DNA of 64,000 nt, taken from assembly GCF_003345355.1 (NCBI RefSeq), contig NZ_QQNB01000001.1:1302001-1366000 (forward strand), in the 5' to 3' direction. Source of the DNA: Sphingomonas aracearum. GTDB taxonomy: Bacteria; Pseudomonadota; Alphaproteobacteria; Sphingomonadales; Sphingomonadaceae. Positions 36,112 to 44,763 of this stretch are shown here, one piece after another (the stretch's first letter is position 1; each line of letters starts with the position of its first letter). Under the pieces are notes generated by a model that was given only the letters and a program-made list of their open reading frames with translations, did not search any database and was not told the DNA's origin. The position numbers and the translations under genes were made by a program.

Positions 36112-36774
36112 ATGGTTCGCTTTTCGTTCGCTGGGCAGGAGCTGTGCGCGCTGCGCTCGGGCGCGTTGTTCTGGCCGGCCAGGGCCGCGCTGCTCGTCGC
36201 CGACCTGCATTTCGAGAAAGCGAGCTGGTTTGCGATGCGCGGGCAGATGCTGCCGCCGTATGACAGCCTGCAGACGCTGGGCGAGCTGACCGCGCTGGCC
36301 GACGCGCACGACGCGCGCGAGATCTGGTGCCTGGGCGACAGCTTCCACGACGCGGCCGGCTGCACGCGATTGCCCGCGGCGGCGCAGGACGCCCTGCGCG
36401 CGCTCACCGCGTCGCGCCGTTTCGTGTGGATCACCGGCAACCATGATGCCGGGCTGGTCGATCATTGCGGCGGCGAGGTGATGGACGAGGCGGTGGTGGA
36501 CGGGCTGGTGCTGCGCCACGAAGCCGACCCCGGCGAGGTCCGGCCGGAACTGTCCGGCCATTTCCACCCGAAGCTGCGCCTTGTTGTGCGCGGCAAGCCG
36601 GTGGCGCGGCGCTGCTTCCTGGAAACGCGGACCAAGCTGATCCTGCCTGCCTTCGGCGCGCTGACCGGCGGGCTGGACGTGGATCATCCGGAGATCCGCC
36701 GCGCGCTGGGCGGCCCCGCGCAGGCGCTGGTGCCGGTGGAGGACCGGCTGCTGCGGTTCCCCGTGGCGGCGTAG
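36112..36774 (+). CDS. pdeM: Ligase-associated DNA endonuclease PdeM
   Basis: A 220-residue calcineurin-like phosphoesterase of the PdeM type, associated with ATP-dependent ligase repair clusters. Metal-binding motifs in order are LLVADLHFEKASWFA, IWCLGDSFHDAAG, FVWITGNHDAGL and PELSGHFHPKLRLV. The length is normal. No ribosome-binding site is visible and a promoter lies just upstream. It is separated by 5 kb from the matching helicase and by 8 kb from the exonuclease, so the repair set is spread out here. Confidence 0.88.
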   Translation: MVRFSFAGQELCALRSGALFWPARAALLVADLHFEKASWFAMRGQMLPPYDSLQTLGELTALADAHDAREIWCLGDSFHDAAGCTRLPAAAQDALRALTASRRFVWITGNHDAGLVDHCGGEVMDEAVVDGLVLRHEADPGEVRPELSGHFHPKLRLVVRGKPVARRCFLETRTKLILPAFGALTGGLDVDHPEIRRALGGPAQALVPVEDRLLRFPVAA

Positions 36775-36847
36775 TCAGCTGTCCCCGCATGGGCGGAGGC
36801 GCAGGGTCACCGGGGCGTGAACCGAATTACTCGTATCTTGCTTGCTG

Positions 36848-36948
36848 TTCCCCGGCGGAGGCCGGGGTCCAGTCGGGAAGCGTCTGGGAGGCACGTTGCG
36901 CTTCGTCACCGAAGCCTTCCCACCTGGACCCCGGCCTTCGCCGGGGAG
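36848..36948. repeat. Dispersed inverted repeat (CCCCGGC...GGACCCCGGCC type)
   Basis: Two arms of about 33 bp face each other: TTCCCCGGCGGAGGCCGGGG with TCCAGTCGGGAAG on the left and CTTCCCACCTGGA with CCCCGGCCTTCGCCGGGGAG on the right. A related element with a similar central GCGCTTCGT segment is at 45983-46085. It fills most of the gap between the converging pdeM and phoD genes. Confidence 0.7.
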
Positions 36949-36974
36949 GCGCTCCGATTTCTTCCCGGGTTCGA

Positions 36975-38591
36975 TCAGGCCTTGCGCAGCGCTCGATCCG
37001 CCGCGCTTACCTCGAAGCGGGCGAGGGTGGAGACGGTGTGTGCCTTTTCCAGGATCGTCGATACCGCTCGGTAATCGGCAACCGCCCGCTCGGGCGTGAG
37101 CGTCAGGACGATGAAGCCCTTGGCGTTCTGGTCGCAGAACACGACCTCCTCGCCGGCCGCCTCCAGCAGCGCGCCGAGCGGCAGGCCGGGGAGCGAATCG
37201 CCGTTGGACGGGCTGGTGATCCCGGACGTGCCGAACTCGCTGGCGACCGGCCGGCCCTGCGCATCGGCGAGCGCATTGGCCCAGAAGGCGTGGCTGTCGC
37301 CCGACAGGACGATCGGGCGCGAGCCGGCGCGGCGGAAGCTTTCGTACAGGCGCTCGCGCGCCGGCGGATAGCCGTCCCAGCTGTCGAGATTGAACGGCAG
37401 GCCGGCGCGGTAGCCGGCAACGGCGTGCGCCACCAGCGCGGCATAGGGGCTGGCGTTGAGCGCGGCGAGCCGGTCGGCGGGCAGCAGCTGGTCGGGGATC
37501 GGGCCGGGCACGCGGGCCATCACCACCTGGTTGCCGAGCACCTGCCACGGCTTGCCCGCCTTCACCGAGGCGGCAAGCTCGCCCTCCAGCCAGCCGCGCT
37601 GCTCGGGCCCGAGCATCTCGCGCGCGGGATCGTTGCGGATGGCGAGAACGGCGGCGGGATCCTTCGCCTGCTGGTCGGCCTGCTGGCTGCGCGCCAGAAG
37701 CCGCGTTTCGACCATCGCCACGGTGGCGAGATCGCCGAACTGGAAGCTGCGGTTGATCGCCTCCCACGGGCGCCCGGCGACCGGATCGCGGATCGGCATC
37801 CACTCGAAATAGGCCTGCATCGCCGCGGCCTTGCGCCTGGCCCAGTCGCCTTCGCGCGTCGGCTGGTGGTTCTCGGCGCCTGAGACGAAGCTGTCGTTCG
37901 CCGTTTCGTGATCGTCCCACACCGCGATCATCGCCGCGCGGGCGTGCGCGGCCTGGAGGTCCGGGTCCGATTTGTACTGCGCGTGGCGGGTGCGGTAATC
38001 GGCGAGCGTCACGATCTCGTGCGCAGGCTCGACCTCGCGGCCGATCTTCCTGCCCGTCGCGCCGCCATAGCCGTCGCGGCCATATTCGTAGATGTAATCG
38101 CCCAGGTGCAGGATGGCGTCCAGCCGCTCCAGCTTCGCCACCGCCGCATAGGCGTTGTAGAAGCCGCTGGGAAAGTTCTGGCACGACACCACGGCGAACA
38201 CCGCGTCGGCGGTGCGCCCTTGCGGCAGCGTGCGGAAGCGCCCGGCCGGCGAGCGGATGCCGTTCGCCTCGAACCAATAGGTATAGTCGCGGCCGGGGCG
38301 CAGCGTCGTCGGCTCCACCTTCACGGTGAAGTCGCGTGCCGGGCGGGCCTCGGCCGTGCCGGTTTCCACCGTGCGGCCGTTCTCGGCGACGTGCCAGGTG
38401 ACCGGCACCGCCGCATTGTGCGCCGCGGGCGGAGTGACGCGCGTCCACAGTATCGCGCCGCGCGCGGTGGGATCGCCGCTCGCCACGCCGTGGGCAAAGG
38501 CGACCGCGACCGCCTCGGCGGCCGACGCCGCAGCCGGAGCGAGCGCGCCGGCCCCGAACAGGCCGAGCGCGGCGCGGCGCGAAACGCGCAT
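36975..38591 (-). CDS. phoD: PhoD-family alkaline phosphatase/phosphodiesterase (Tat-exported)
   Basis: A 538-residue metallophosphatase that releases phosphate from esters outside the cytoplasm. The N-terminus MRVSRRAALGLFGAGALAPA is a twin-arginine signal. A fibronectin-like N-terminal domain (VAFAHGVASGDPTARGAILWTRV, YTYWFEANG) is typical of PhoD. Likely metal ligands are in FAVVSCQNFPSG, ILHLGDYIYEYGRDG, IAVWDDHETANDSFV and IVLSGDSHAFWANAL. Its ATG overlaps the stop of the TonB receptor gene by one base (TGATG), so the two are translated together, behind tandem Pho boxes. PhoB control under phosphate starvation is therefore likely. Confidence 0.93.
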   Translation of the reverse strand: MRVSRRAALGLFGAGALAPAAASAAEAVAVAFAHGVASGDPTARGAILWTRVTPPAAHNAAVPVTWHVAENGRTVETGTAEARPARDFTVKVEPTTLRPGRDYTYWFEANGIRSPAGRFRTLPQGRTADAVFAVVSCQNFPSGFYNAYAAVAKLERLDAILHLGDYIYEYGRDGYGGATGRKIGREVEPAHEIVTLADYRTRHAQYKSDPDLQAAHARAAMIAVWDDHETANDSFVSGAENHQPTREGDWARRKAAAMQAYFEWMPIRDPVAGRPWEAINRSFQFGDLATVAMVETRLLARSQQADQQAKDPAAVLAIRNDPAREMLGPEQRGWLEGELAASVKAGKPWQVLGNQVVMARVPGPIPDQLLPADRLAALNASPYAALVAHAVAGYRAGLPFNLDSWDGYPPARERLYESFRRAGSRPIVLSGDSHAFWANALADAQGRPVASEFGTSGITSPSNGDSLPGLPLGALLEAAGEEVVFCDQNAKGFIVLTLTPERAVADYRAVSTILEKAHTVSTLARFEVSAADRALRKA

Positions 38592-41125
38592 CAGCGGCGG
38601 CCGCCGAAGCGGAACGTCGCCGCCACGCCGTAGAAGCGCGGGTTGCCGGCGATGAAGGTCGGCAGGCCGAGCCCGTCGCCGGTGTTGCCGGCGTCGTTGA
38701 TATACTTCTTGTTGAACGCGTTCTCGACGAATGCCTCGATCTGGATGCCGCTCGGCAGTTCGTAGCCGATGCGGCCGTTGACCAGCGCGTACGACCCTTG
38801 CGTTTCGTCGCGGAGGTTGTCGGCGACCAGCGCGCGCGGCGGCTGCTGCAGGCCGGGCAGATCGTTGTCGTCGTCGAAATAGACGCGGCTCTGCCAGGTG
38901 ACGGACGGCGTGAAGGTCACGCGGCCGGCACCTTCGCCCAGCGGCACGCCGATGATCGCACCGGCCGAGGGGGCGTGATCGGGCGACAGGCGGAAGCGGT
39001 TGCCCTCGCGGATGCCCGTCTTGAAGCGGCTGTGATTATAGGCGTAGCTGGCGAACAGCGAGATGTTGTCGCTGGGCACGTAGCGCGCCTGGCCTTCGAA
39101 GCCGTAGCTTTCGGCGCGGCCGGCATTGGTGGTGACGAACACCGTGCCCTGCTGCTCCGTGGTCTGGAAGTTGCGGTACTTGTAGAAGAAGCCCGAGCCC
39201 TCGACGAACAGGCGGCGCTGCATCAGCGCGGTCTTGGCGCCCACTTCGTAGCTGTCCACCGTCTCCTCGGGCAGCGGCGTGAAGCGCACGGCGCCGAGCG
39301 GGGTGGACGGCGCGCCGGGCGACAGGATCGCGGGGCGACGGCCGCGGGCATAGGTGGCGTAGAGGCTCGCTTCGTCGGTCGGCTTGTAGCGGGCGGTGGC
39401 GCGCCAGCTGAAGCCGTCATTGTCGAGCTCGCCATATTGCACCTGGCCGTTGCCGGCGGTGGGCTGCGTGCCCAGGCCGAACAGCGGCACGGGATAGGCG
39501 GCCGAGGTCGGGATGTTCGCCGCACCGGGCACCGCCAGCGCGTCGAGCAGCGGGGTGCGGGTGGCGGCGGGCTGCGCCAGGGCGCCGATGACCCCGCCCA
39601 GGATCGAGCGGCCGTTCAGCACCGCGGCGGTGAAGCCGGAACGCTTGTCGTCGCGCGTGTAGCGCAGGCCGCCGCCCAGCTCGAACCGGTCGGTGACGCG
39701 GATGGTCACGTCGCCGAAGACGTCGAAGGCCCTGGTCCGCGAGAAGTTGGTGCTCGTCTCGAGATGGTTGCTCTTCAGGTTGGCCGCGATCGCGGCCGCC
39801 CGCGCGGCGGGCAGCGCGACGCCGCTGGCCGCCGCCACGCCCTGCAGCAGCGCGCCGGTGAAGGCGGTGTTGGCGAAGATGGCGGCGGGCGCCGGATCGG
39901 TGGCGGGCCGGCCCAGCACGGCGGGGCCGGCAAGCTGGTTGGTCAGCCGGCCGAGCAGCACGCGCTCGTCGAACTGGGTCGGCACGCGCTGATAGCCGTC
40001 CTCGTGGAAGTAGCTGCCGCCCAGGAACGCGGTGATCGGCCCCTTGTCATAGGTCAGGCGCAGCTCCTGGCTGAACTGGTTGCCGTGCGCGTCCTCGCCG
40101 GCCGTCAGCGCGGGCAGCGAGATGCCGTCCGCGTCGAAGATCTCCAGCGCATCGAATTCGCGATAGGCGGTGATCGAGGTCAGGCGCAGGTTCGTGCCGA
40201 GATCCCAGTTGACGAGGCCGGTGGCGCCGCCCACTTCCCGGCGCAGGCCGAGCGGGCGGCCGCCCTCGAACCCGGCGCCCGGCGCCAGCGCCGCGCCGCT
40301 GTTGCGGCCGGCATCCCCGAGCACGACGCCGGTATTGGGGTCGGTCGGGCGATAGGCGATCGACTTGAAGGGCGTGCCGGCGGGCGTGTCCTTCTGGTAG
40401 TTGCCGATGATGTCGACGGTGAGCCCGCCCAGCTCCTGATGCGCGCTGCCGCGCAGCGCCCAGGTGCGCGCCGACGAGAAGTCGCGACCGCCGAGCAGGT
40501 TCTCGATATAGCCGTCGCGCTCGCGGAAGCGGCCGGCGAGGCGCAGCGCGCCGCCGTCGCCGGTGGCGACGTTGACCATCGCCTCACCCAGCCAGGAGTT
40601 GAAGTTGCCGTAGGAGCCCCGCGCGTAAGCCTCCGTGCGGCTGGGATCGGCCTTGTTCTGAACGATGTTCACCGCGCCGATCAGCGCGCCGCGGCCGTAG
40701 AGCGTGGACTGCGGCCCCTTGGCGACCTCCACCCGCTCGACATCGAACAGCTCCACATAGGAACCGCGCGACTTGGAGATCGACACGCCGTCCTGGAAGA
40801 CGGACACGCGCGGCTCGTTGAACGCGGTGCCGCTGTCCGACGTGATGCCGCGCACCACGAAGCCCGGATTGTTGGGCGACTGGTTCTGCACGAAAAAGCC
40901 GGGAATGAAACGGGACGCCTGCTCCAGCTCGGTGATGCCGAGCCGCTTCAGCTGGTCGTCGGTCAGCGTCGCCACCGCGATCGGCACGTCGATCGCTTCC
41001 TGCTCGCGCAGCTGCGCGGTGACGACCACGTCGGCGTTGCTCTCCACCGGCGGCGGCGTCTCCTGCGCAAAGGCCGGCGCGGCGAGCGCAACGAGGCCGC
41101 AGGATGCAAGAAGCAGAACACGCAT
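38591..41125 (-). CDS. TonB-dependent receptor of a Pho-regulated operon
   Basis: An 844-residue outer-membrane receptor. The signal peptide is MRVLLLASCGLVALAAPAFA. The plug domain begins with the TonB box region NADVVVTAQLREQEAIDVPI and contains GFVVRGITSDSG and KGPQSTLYGRGALIGAVNIV. The barrel ends in a typical terminal strand (RFYGVAATFRFGGRR). It is co-translated with a PhoD phosphatase and lies behind two Pho boxes, so its cargo is probably a phosphorus compound such as a phosphorylated organic ester or phytate-like molecule. That cargo is inferred; TonB receptors of this type are annotated broadly. Confidence 0.88.
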   Translation of the reverse strand: MRVLLLASCGLVALAAPAFAQETPPPVESNADVVVTAQLREQEAIDVPIAVATLTDDQLKRLGITELEQASRFIPGFFVQNQSPNNPGFVVRGITSDSGTAFNEPRVSVFQDGVSISKSRGSYVELFDVERVEVAKGPQSTLYGRGALIGAVNIVQNKADPSRTEAYARGSYGNFNSWLGEAMVNVATGDGGALRLAGRFRERDGYIENLLGGRDFSSARTWALRGSAHQELGGLTVDIIGNYQKDTPAGTPFKSIAYRPTDPNTGVVLGDAGRNSGAALAPGAGFEGGRPLGLRREVGGATGLVNWDLGTNLRLTSITAYREFDALEIFDADGISLPALTAGEDAHGNQFSQELRLTYDKGPITAFLGGSYFHEDGYQRVPTQFDERVLLGRLTNQLAGPAVLGRPATDPAPAAIFANTAFTGALLQGVAAASGVALPAARAAAIAANLKSNHLETSTNFSRTRAFDVFGDVTIRVTDRFELGGGLRYTRDDKRSGFTAAVLNGRSILGGVIGALAQPAATRTPLLDALAVPGAANIPTSAAYPVPLFGLGTQPTAGNGQVQYGELDNDGFSWRATARYKPTDEASLYATYARGRRPAILSPGAPSTPLGAVRFTPLPEETVDSYEVGAKTALMQRRLFVEGSGFFYKYRNFQTTEQQGTVFVTTNAGRAESYGFEGQARYVPSDNISLFASYAYNHSRFKTGIREGNRFRLSPDHAPSAGAIIGVPLGEGAGRVTFTPSVTWQSRVYFDDDNDLPGLQQPPRALVADNLRDETQGSYALVNGRIGYELPSGIQIEAFVENAFNKKYINDAGNTGDGLGLPTFIAGNPRFYGVAATFRFGGRR

Positions 41126-41163
41126 GAAATTTCCCCCTGTTGCAGGCCCGCTAGCGCTGGGCC

Positions 41164-41203
41164 GTGACAGCGAGGAGGCAGCCGCATGACAGGAATGCGA
41201 CAG
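41164..41203 (-). promoter_or_regulatory. Two tandem Pho boxes (PhoB binding)
   Basis: On the minus strand four 7-mers CTGTCGC, CTGTCAT, CTGCCTC and CTGTCAC begin at exact 11-bp intervals (right ends 41203, 41192, 41181, 41170) with 4-bp linkers. A Pho box is two CTGTCAT-like repeats 11 bp apart, so this is a pair of boxes. They lie 39 to 78 bp upstream of the TonB receptor start, the usual place for PhoB activation. Confidence 0.8.
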
Positions 41204-41279
41204 CCCCCGCCCCTTCCGGATGGCACCCGTTTGCCCGCGCGGGGCGTTGACAGGAGCACCACCCCAACAGGAGCGCACC

Positions 41280-41417
41280 ATGCCGGACATCACCCCCCAA
41301 ACTCCCGACGACCAGAAGGGCGAGGTCACGCCGCACGCCGACGACGTGCTGCCGGCGGATGCCACGCAGGCGCCGCCGGAGGAGCATGAAGCCGAAAAGA
41401 CCGGCGACTTCGCCTGA
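41280..41417 (+). CDS. Small acidic, probably disordered protein
   Basis: A 45-residue protein (MPDITPQTPDDQKGEVTPHA...) rich in Asp, Glu, Pro and Ala and without hydrophobic segments. CAGGAG ends about 6 nt before the ATG, and a TTGACA at 41247 could be a -35 element. It is divergent from the Pho-regulated TonB receptor. Such small acidic proteins are easily missed; this one is supported by its ribosome-binding site and composition only. Confidence 0.5.
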   Translation: MPDITPQTPDDQKGEVTPHADDVLPADATQAPPEEHEAEKTGDFA

Positions 41418-41420
41418 GCG

Positions 41421-42092
41421 TCACTCCACCGCGAAAAAGGCGGTGACCGTCAGCCGCCCGGTCGCGGGATCGGGCGACAGCGCGGCATCGGCGGCGATCG
41501 CGCCGCTGTGCAGGAGGAAGCTGCGATAGAGCAGCGCGCGGTTGAAGCCTGCCTCCGCGGCATGGACCCGCTCGAACAGGGGCGTGTCGCCGTTCACATA
41601 GGCGGGCGGCGGCGGCGTGGCGGCGACCTCCGCGTCCAGCGTCCGGAAGAACGCGGGCGCGCGGGCGGCGTCCACCGTCTCGAACCCGGTCGTGCGGTGG
41701 CGAAAGAAGGCGGTGCCGTCTCCGCCGCCCGGCGAAAGGTAATGCACCATCGCCAGCCGCTCGCGCCCGAACGCATCCACATGCGGCACGCGCTGGCGGA
41801 GGCTGAGGTCGGCCGGCGGCGTGGTGACGATCGAGAAGCTCGCATCCACCACCTCGACCCGGCGACAGCGGCCGAAGGCGCGGCCGATGGCGGCGGCGAT
41901 CACCGGCATCCGTGTCCGCAGATAGCCTTGCGGCAGGGGCGCGCGGATGCCGGGATAATGATGGTCGCCGGGCACGAACCTGGCCGCCATCGCGGCGGCG
42001 CGCAGGCGATCGGCGTCGGGGGCGAATTCGTCGAGCGTGACGAGCGGCTCGCCCTCGCGCCCGATCCGCTCGATGCTGACCTTCCCCGCCAT
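41421..42092 (-). CDS. DUF6445-like protein (prolyl-hydroxylase-type fold suspected)
   Basis: A 223-residue protein resembling DUF6445 members, which accompany TonB receptors and tryptophan-halogenase genes in sphingomonads and xanthomonads. A 2-oxoglutarate/Fe(II) dioxygenase-like pattern is visible: RVPHVDAFGRERLAMVHYLS with H-x-D, then HRTTGFE, and later a His in SFLLHSG. The frame extends upstream to 42188, but ATG 42092 (MAGKVSIERIG) fits better, since homology begins there. It is divergent from the beta-helix protein gene. The biochemical role is unknown. Confidence 0.68.
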   Translation of the reverse strand: MAGKVSIERIGREGEPLVTLDEFAPDADRLRAAAMAARFVPGDHHYPGIRAPLPQGYLRTRMPVIAAAIGRAFGRCRRVEVVDASFSIVTTPPADLSLRQRVPHVDAFGRERLAMVHYLSPGGGDGTAFFRHRTTGFETVDAARAPAFFRTLDAEVAATPPPPAYVNGDTPLFERVHAAEAGFNRALLYRSFLLHSGAIAADAALSPDPATGRLTVTAFFAVE

Positions 42093-42157
42093 TTCCGTGC
42101 GATGCGCCCCTTTCCCGGCGCGGGCAAGTCTGGCAGCAGGCGGGCAATTGGGAGAGA

Positions 42158-43918
42158 ATGAACATGCCGGGAACACCCGCACTGACACGGCGCGAGACGA
42201 TGGGCGCGCTGGCCGCCACGATGATGGCCCCGCGCGCGATGGCCGCCACGCCGGAGCCGGATTTCGGGCCCAACGTGCTGGTGATCGATCCCGCCGCGCC
42301 TGCCGCCGAGACGCAAGCCCGGCTGAACGCGATCTTCCGGGCGCAGGAACGCGCGCATTTCACCGATGCGCGCCATGCGATCCTGCTGAAGCCGGGCCGC
42401 CACGCGCTCGACATCAATGTCGGCTTCTTCACCCAGGTCGCCGGGCTTGGCCTCACCCCGCCGGAGGTGCAGGTGGCCGGCCATGTCCATGCCGAGGCCG
42501 ACTGGGCGAACGGCATGGCGCTGGTGAATTTCTGGCGCGGGGTGGAGAACCTGTCGGTGCGGCCGCCCGACGGCGCGGATCGCTGGGCGGTGTCGCAGGC
42601 GGCGCCCTATCGCCGGGTGGAGCTTCACGGCGATCTGGCGCTGGACGACGGCGGCTGGTCGAGCGGCGGGTTCCTGGCCGATTGCGCAATCAGCGGCACC
42701 ATCCGCTCCGGCACGCAGCAGCAATGGTTCTCGCGCACCAGCCGCATCGGCGGGTGGCAGGGGGCCAACTGGAACATGATGTTCGCCGGGGTGGAGGGCG
42801 CGCCGCCGACCACCTTCCCGCAACCGCCGGTCACCGCGCTGCCTTCGGTGCCGCTGATCCGGGAAAAGCCGTTCCTGTGCTGCACGAGCGCCGGCGGCTG
42901 GCAGGTGTTCGTGCCCGCGCTGCGCCGCGAGGCGCGCGGGGTGAGCTGGGCGGGCGCGCCCGCCGGCCGCTCGCTGCCGCTGACGCAATTCCTGATCGCG
43001 CGGCCGGACACGCCGCTGGCGACGATCAACGCGGGCCTGAGGGCCGGGCGGCACCTGTTGCTGACGCCGGGCATCTATCGCCTGCCCGCGCCGATCCGGG
43101 TGACGCGGCCGGGCACGGTGGTGCTGGGGCTGGGTCTGGCCACGCTGCTGCCGGTGAACGGCACCGCGGCGCTGGTGGTGGACGACGTGGCGGGCGTGTC
43201 GGTGGCCGGGCTGCTGATCGATGCGGGGGCGAAGAATTCGCCGCTGCTGATGCAGGTCGGCCAGCGCGGCACGCGCGTGCGCCATGCCGCCGATCCGATC
43301 CTGCTGGCCGACCTGTTCTTCCGCGTCGGCGGCGCGACGGTGGGCAAGGCGGGTACCTGCCTGGAGGTGAACAGCCATCACCTGATCGGCGATCATCTGT
43401 GGATCTGGCGCGCCGACCATGGCGACCGGACGAGCGGGCGCGAACATCATGGCTGGACCGAGAGCATTGCAGACCACGGCCTCGTCGTGAACGGCAACGA
43501 TGTGTCGATGTACGGCCTGTTCGTGGAGCATTTCCAGAAATGGCAGACGGTGTGGAACGGGGAGCGCGGGCGCACCTGGTTCTACCAGAACGAGCTGCCC
43601 TATGATCCGCCGAGCCAGCGCGGCTGGCGCGCGGATTCGGATCGGGGCTGGGCGGCGTACAAGGTAGCCGACCATGTGCGCGAGCACGAGGCGATCGGCA
43701 TGGGCGTGTATGCGAACTTCACCGCCGATCCCTCCATCGTGCTGGCAAGCGCGGTGGAAGTGCCGCAGACGCCCGGCGTGCGGGTGGAGAACGTGACCAC
43801 CATCTCGCTGGGCGGCGGCAAGGGCACGATCGCGCATCTGGTCAACGATGCCGGCGCGGCGGCGCGGCCGGGAGCGATCCGCCAGACGCTCCCCCGCTAT
43901 CCGGAGCCGGTGGCATGA
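42158..43918 (+). CDS. Tat-exported right-handed beta-helix protein, GH55-like
   Basis: A 586-residue exported protein. The signal has twin arginines (ALTRRETMGALAATMMAPRA). Residues 30 to 270 and 290 to 560 look like two halves of parallel beta-helix, with GLGLTPPEVQVAGHVH, GVENLSVRPPDGADRW, GLATLLPVNGTAALVVDDV and GATVGKAGTCLEVNSHH. Proteins of this kind are often labelled coagulation factor 5/8 type or adenylyl cyclase, but they resemble GH55 beta-1,3-glucanases. GGGAGAG lies upstream; ATG 42164 is a slightly better spaced start. The stop overlaps the GH16 gene by 4 bp, which supports a role in laminarin-like glucan breakdown. Confidence 0.72.
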   Translation: MNMPGTPALTRRETMGALAATMMAPRAMAATPEPDFGPNVLVIDPAAPAAETQARLNAIFRAQERAHFTDARHAILLKPGRHALDINVGFFTQVAGLGLTPPEVQVAGHVHAEADWANGMALVNFWRGVENLSVRPPDGADRWAVSQAAPYRRVELHGDLALDDGGWSSGGFLADCAISGTIRSGTQQQWFSRTSRIGGWQGANWNMMFAGVEGAPPTTFPQPPVTALPSVPLIREKPFLCCTSAGGWQVFVPALRREARGVSWAGAPAGRSLPLTQFLIARPDTPLATINAGLRAGRHLLLTPGIYRLPAPIRVTRPGTVVLGLGLATLLPVNGTAALVVDDVAGVSVAGLLIDAGAKNSPLLMQVGQRGTRVRHAADPILLADLFFRVGGATVGKAGTCLEVNSHHLIGDHLWIWRADHGDRTSGREHHGWTESIADHGLVVNGNDVSMYGLFVEHFQKWQTVWNGERGRTWFYQNELPYDPPSQRGWRADSDRGWAAYKVADHVREHEAIGMGVYANFTADPSIVLASAVEVPQTPGVRVENVTTISLGGGKGTIAHLVNDAGAAARPGAIRQTLPRYPEPVA

Positions 43919-44763
43919 GGGTCGCCGTTCTCGCCGCCTTGCTCGCCACGGCCGCGGCGCCCGTTCCGCAGCAGCAGTCGCTGGGTGCGACCAATTACGC
44001 GGTGGACGCGCCGATGCGCGCGCCATCGGGCCGCCCGAGCTTCGTTGACGAGTTTGCCCAGCCGACGATCGACGCCAGGCGCTGGCGCTTCGACACGTCG
44101 CGCAACGAGGCCGGCTGGTTCAACAACGAGAAGCAATATTACGCACATCCCGGCCGCCGCGAGAATGCGCGGGTGGAACGCGGCGCGCTGGTGATCGAGG
44201 CGCGTCGCGAGACGCTCGACAAGGCGAAGGTGCCGGATTGGGGCGGGCAGGCCTATACGTCGGCCAAGCTGATCTCCCGCCAGGCGCTGGGCTACGGCTT
44301 CTACGAAGTGCGCGCGCAGTTGCCGTGCGGGCGCGGCGCCTGGCCGGCGATCTGGCTGCTGCCGGAAGGCGGCACCTGGCCGGACCAGGGCGAGATCGAC
44401 CTGATGGAAATGGTCGGCTGGGACCCGAACGTGATCCACGCCACGCTGCACAGCGGCGCGTTCAACCATCGGCTCGGCACGCAGCGGGGCGCGCAGAAGA
44501 CGGTGCCGACCGCCTGCACCGCTTTCCACCGCTATCAGCTCGACTGGACGCCACAGGCTATCACCATCGGCGTGGACGGGCGCGCGTACATGCGGGTGGG
44601 CAACGACCAGCCGGGCGGGCATGCGGCCTGGCCGTTCGAGCGCCCGTTTCAGCTGATCCTGAACCTGGCGATCGGCGGTGACTGGGGCGGGCAGAAGGGC
44701 GTGGACGACGCCGCCTTTCCGCAGGCGATGCGGGTGGATTACGTGCGCTACTGGAAGCGCTGA
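43915..44763 (+). CDS. Secreted GH16 endo-beta-glucanase (laminarinase type)
   Basis: A 282-residue family 16 hydrolase, probably cutting beta-1,3- or mixed-linked glucans. A signal peptide precedes a single catalytic domain. The catalytic motif WPDQGEIDLMEMVGWDPN carries the nucleophile and acid/base Glu residues in E-I-D-L-M-E. Upstream are FDTSRNEAGWFNNEKQYY and AKLISRQALGYGFYEVRAQLP, and downstream HRYQLDWTPQAI, all common in bacterial laminarinases. ATG overlaps the stop of the beta-helix protein by 4 bp. Its 3' end overlaps the converging MFS gene by 16 bp. Confidence 0.92.
   Translation: MRVAVLAALLATAAAPVPQQQSLGATNYAVDAPMRAPSGRPSFVDEFAQPTIDARRWRFDTSRNEAGWFNNEKQYYAHPGRRENARVERGALVIEARRETLDKAKVPDWGGQAYTSAKLISRQALGYGFYEVRAQLPCGRGAWPAIWLLPEGGTWPDQGEIDLMEMVGWDPNVIHATLHSGAFNHRLGTQRGAQKTVPTACTAFHRYQLDWTPQAITIGVDGRAYMRVGNDQPGGHAAWPFERPFQLILNLAIGGDWGGQKGVDDAAFPQAMRVDYVRYWKR

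Noticed and set aside
44748..44763. Convergent overlap of GH16 and MFS stops, and of LacI and antiporter (57567-57586), as special regulation
   Set aside because: Short 3' overlaps of 16 to 20 bp are common in compact genomes and no further signal is present.
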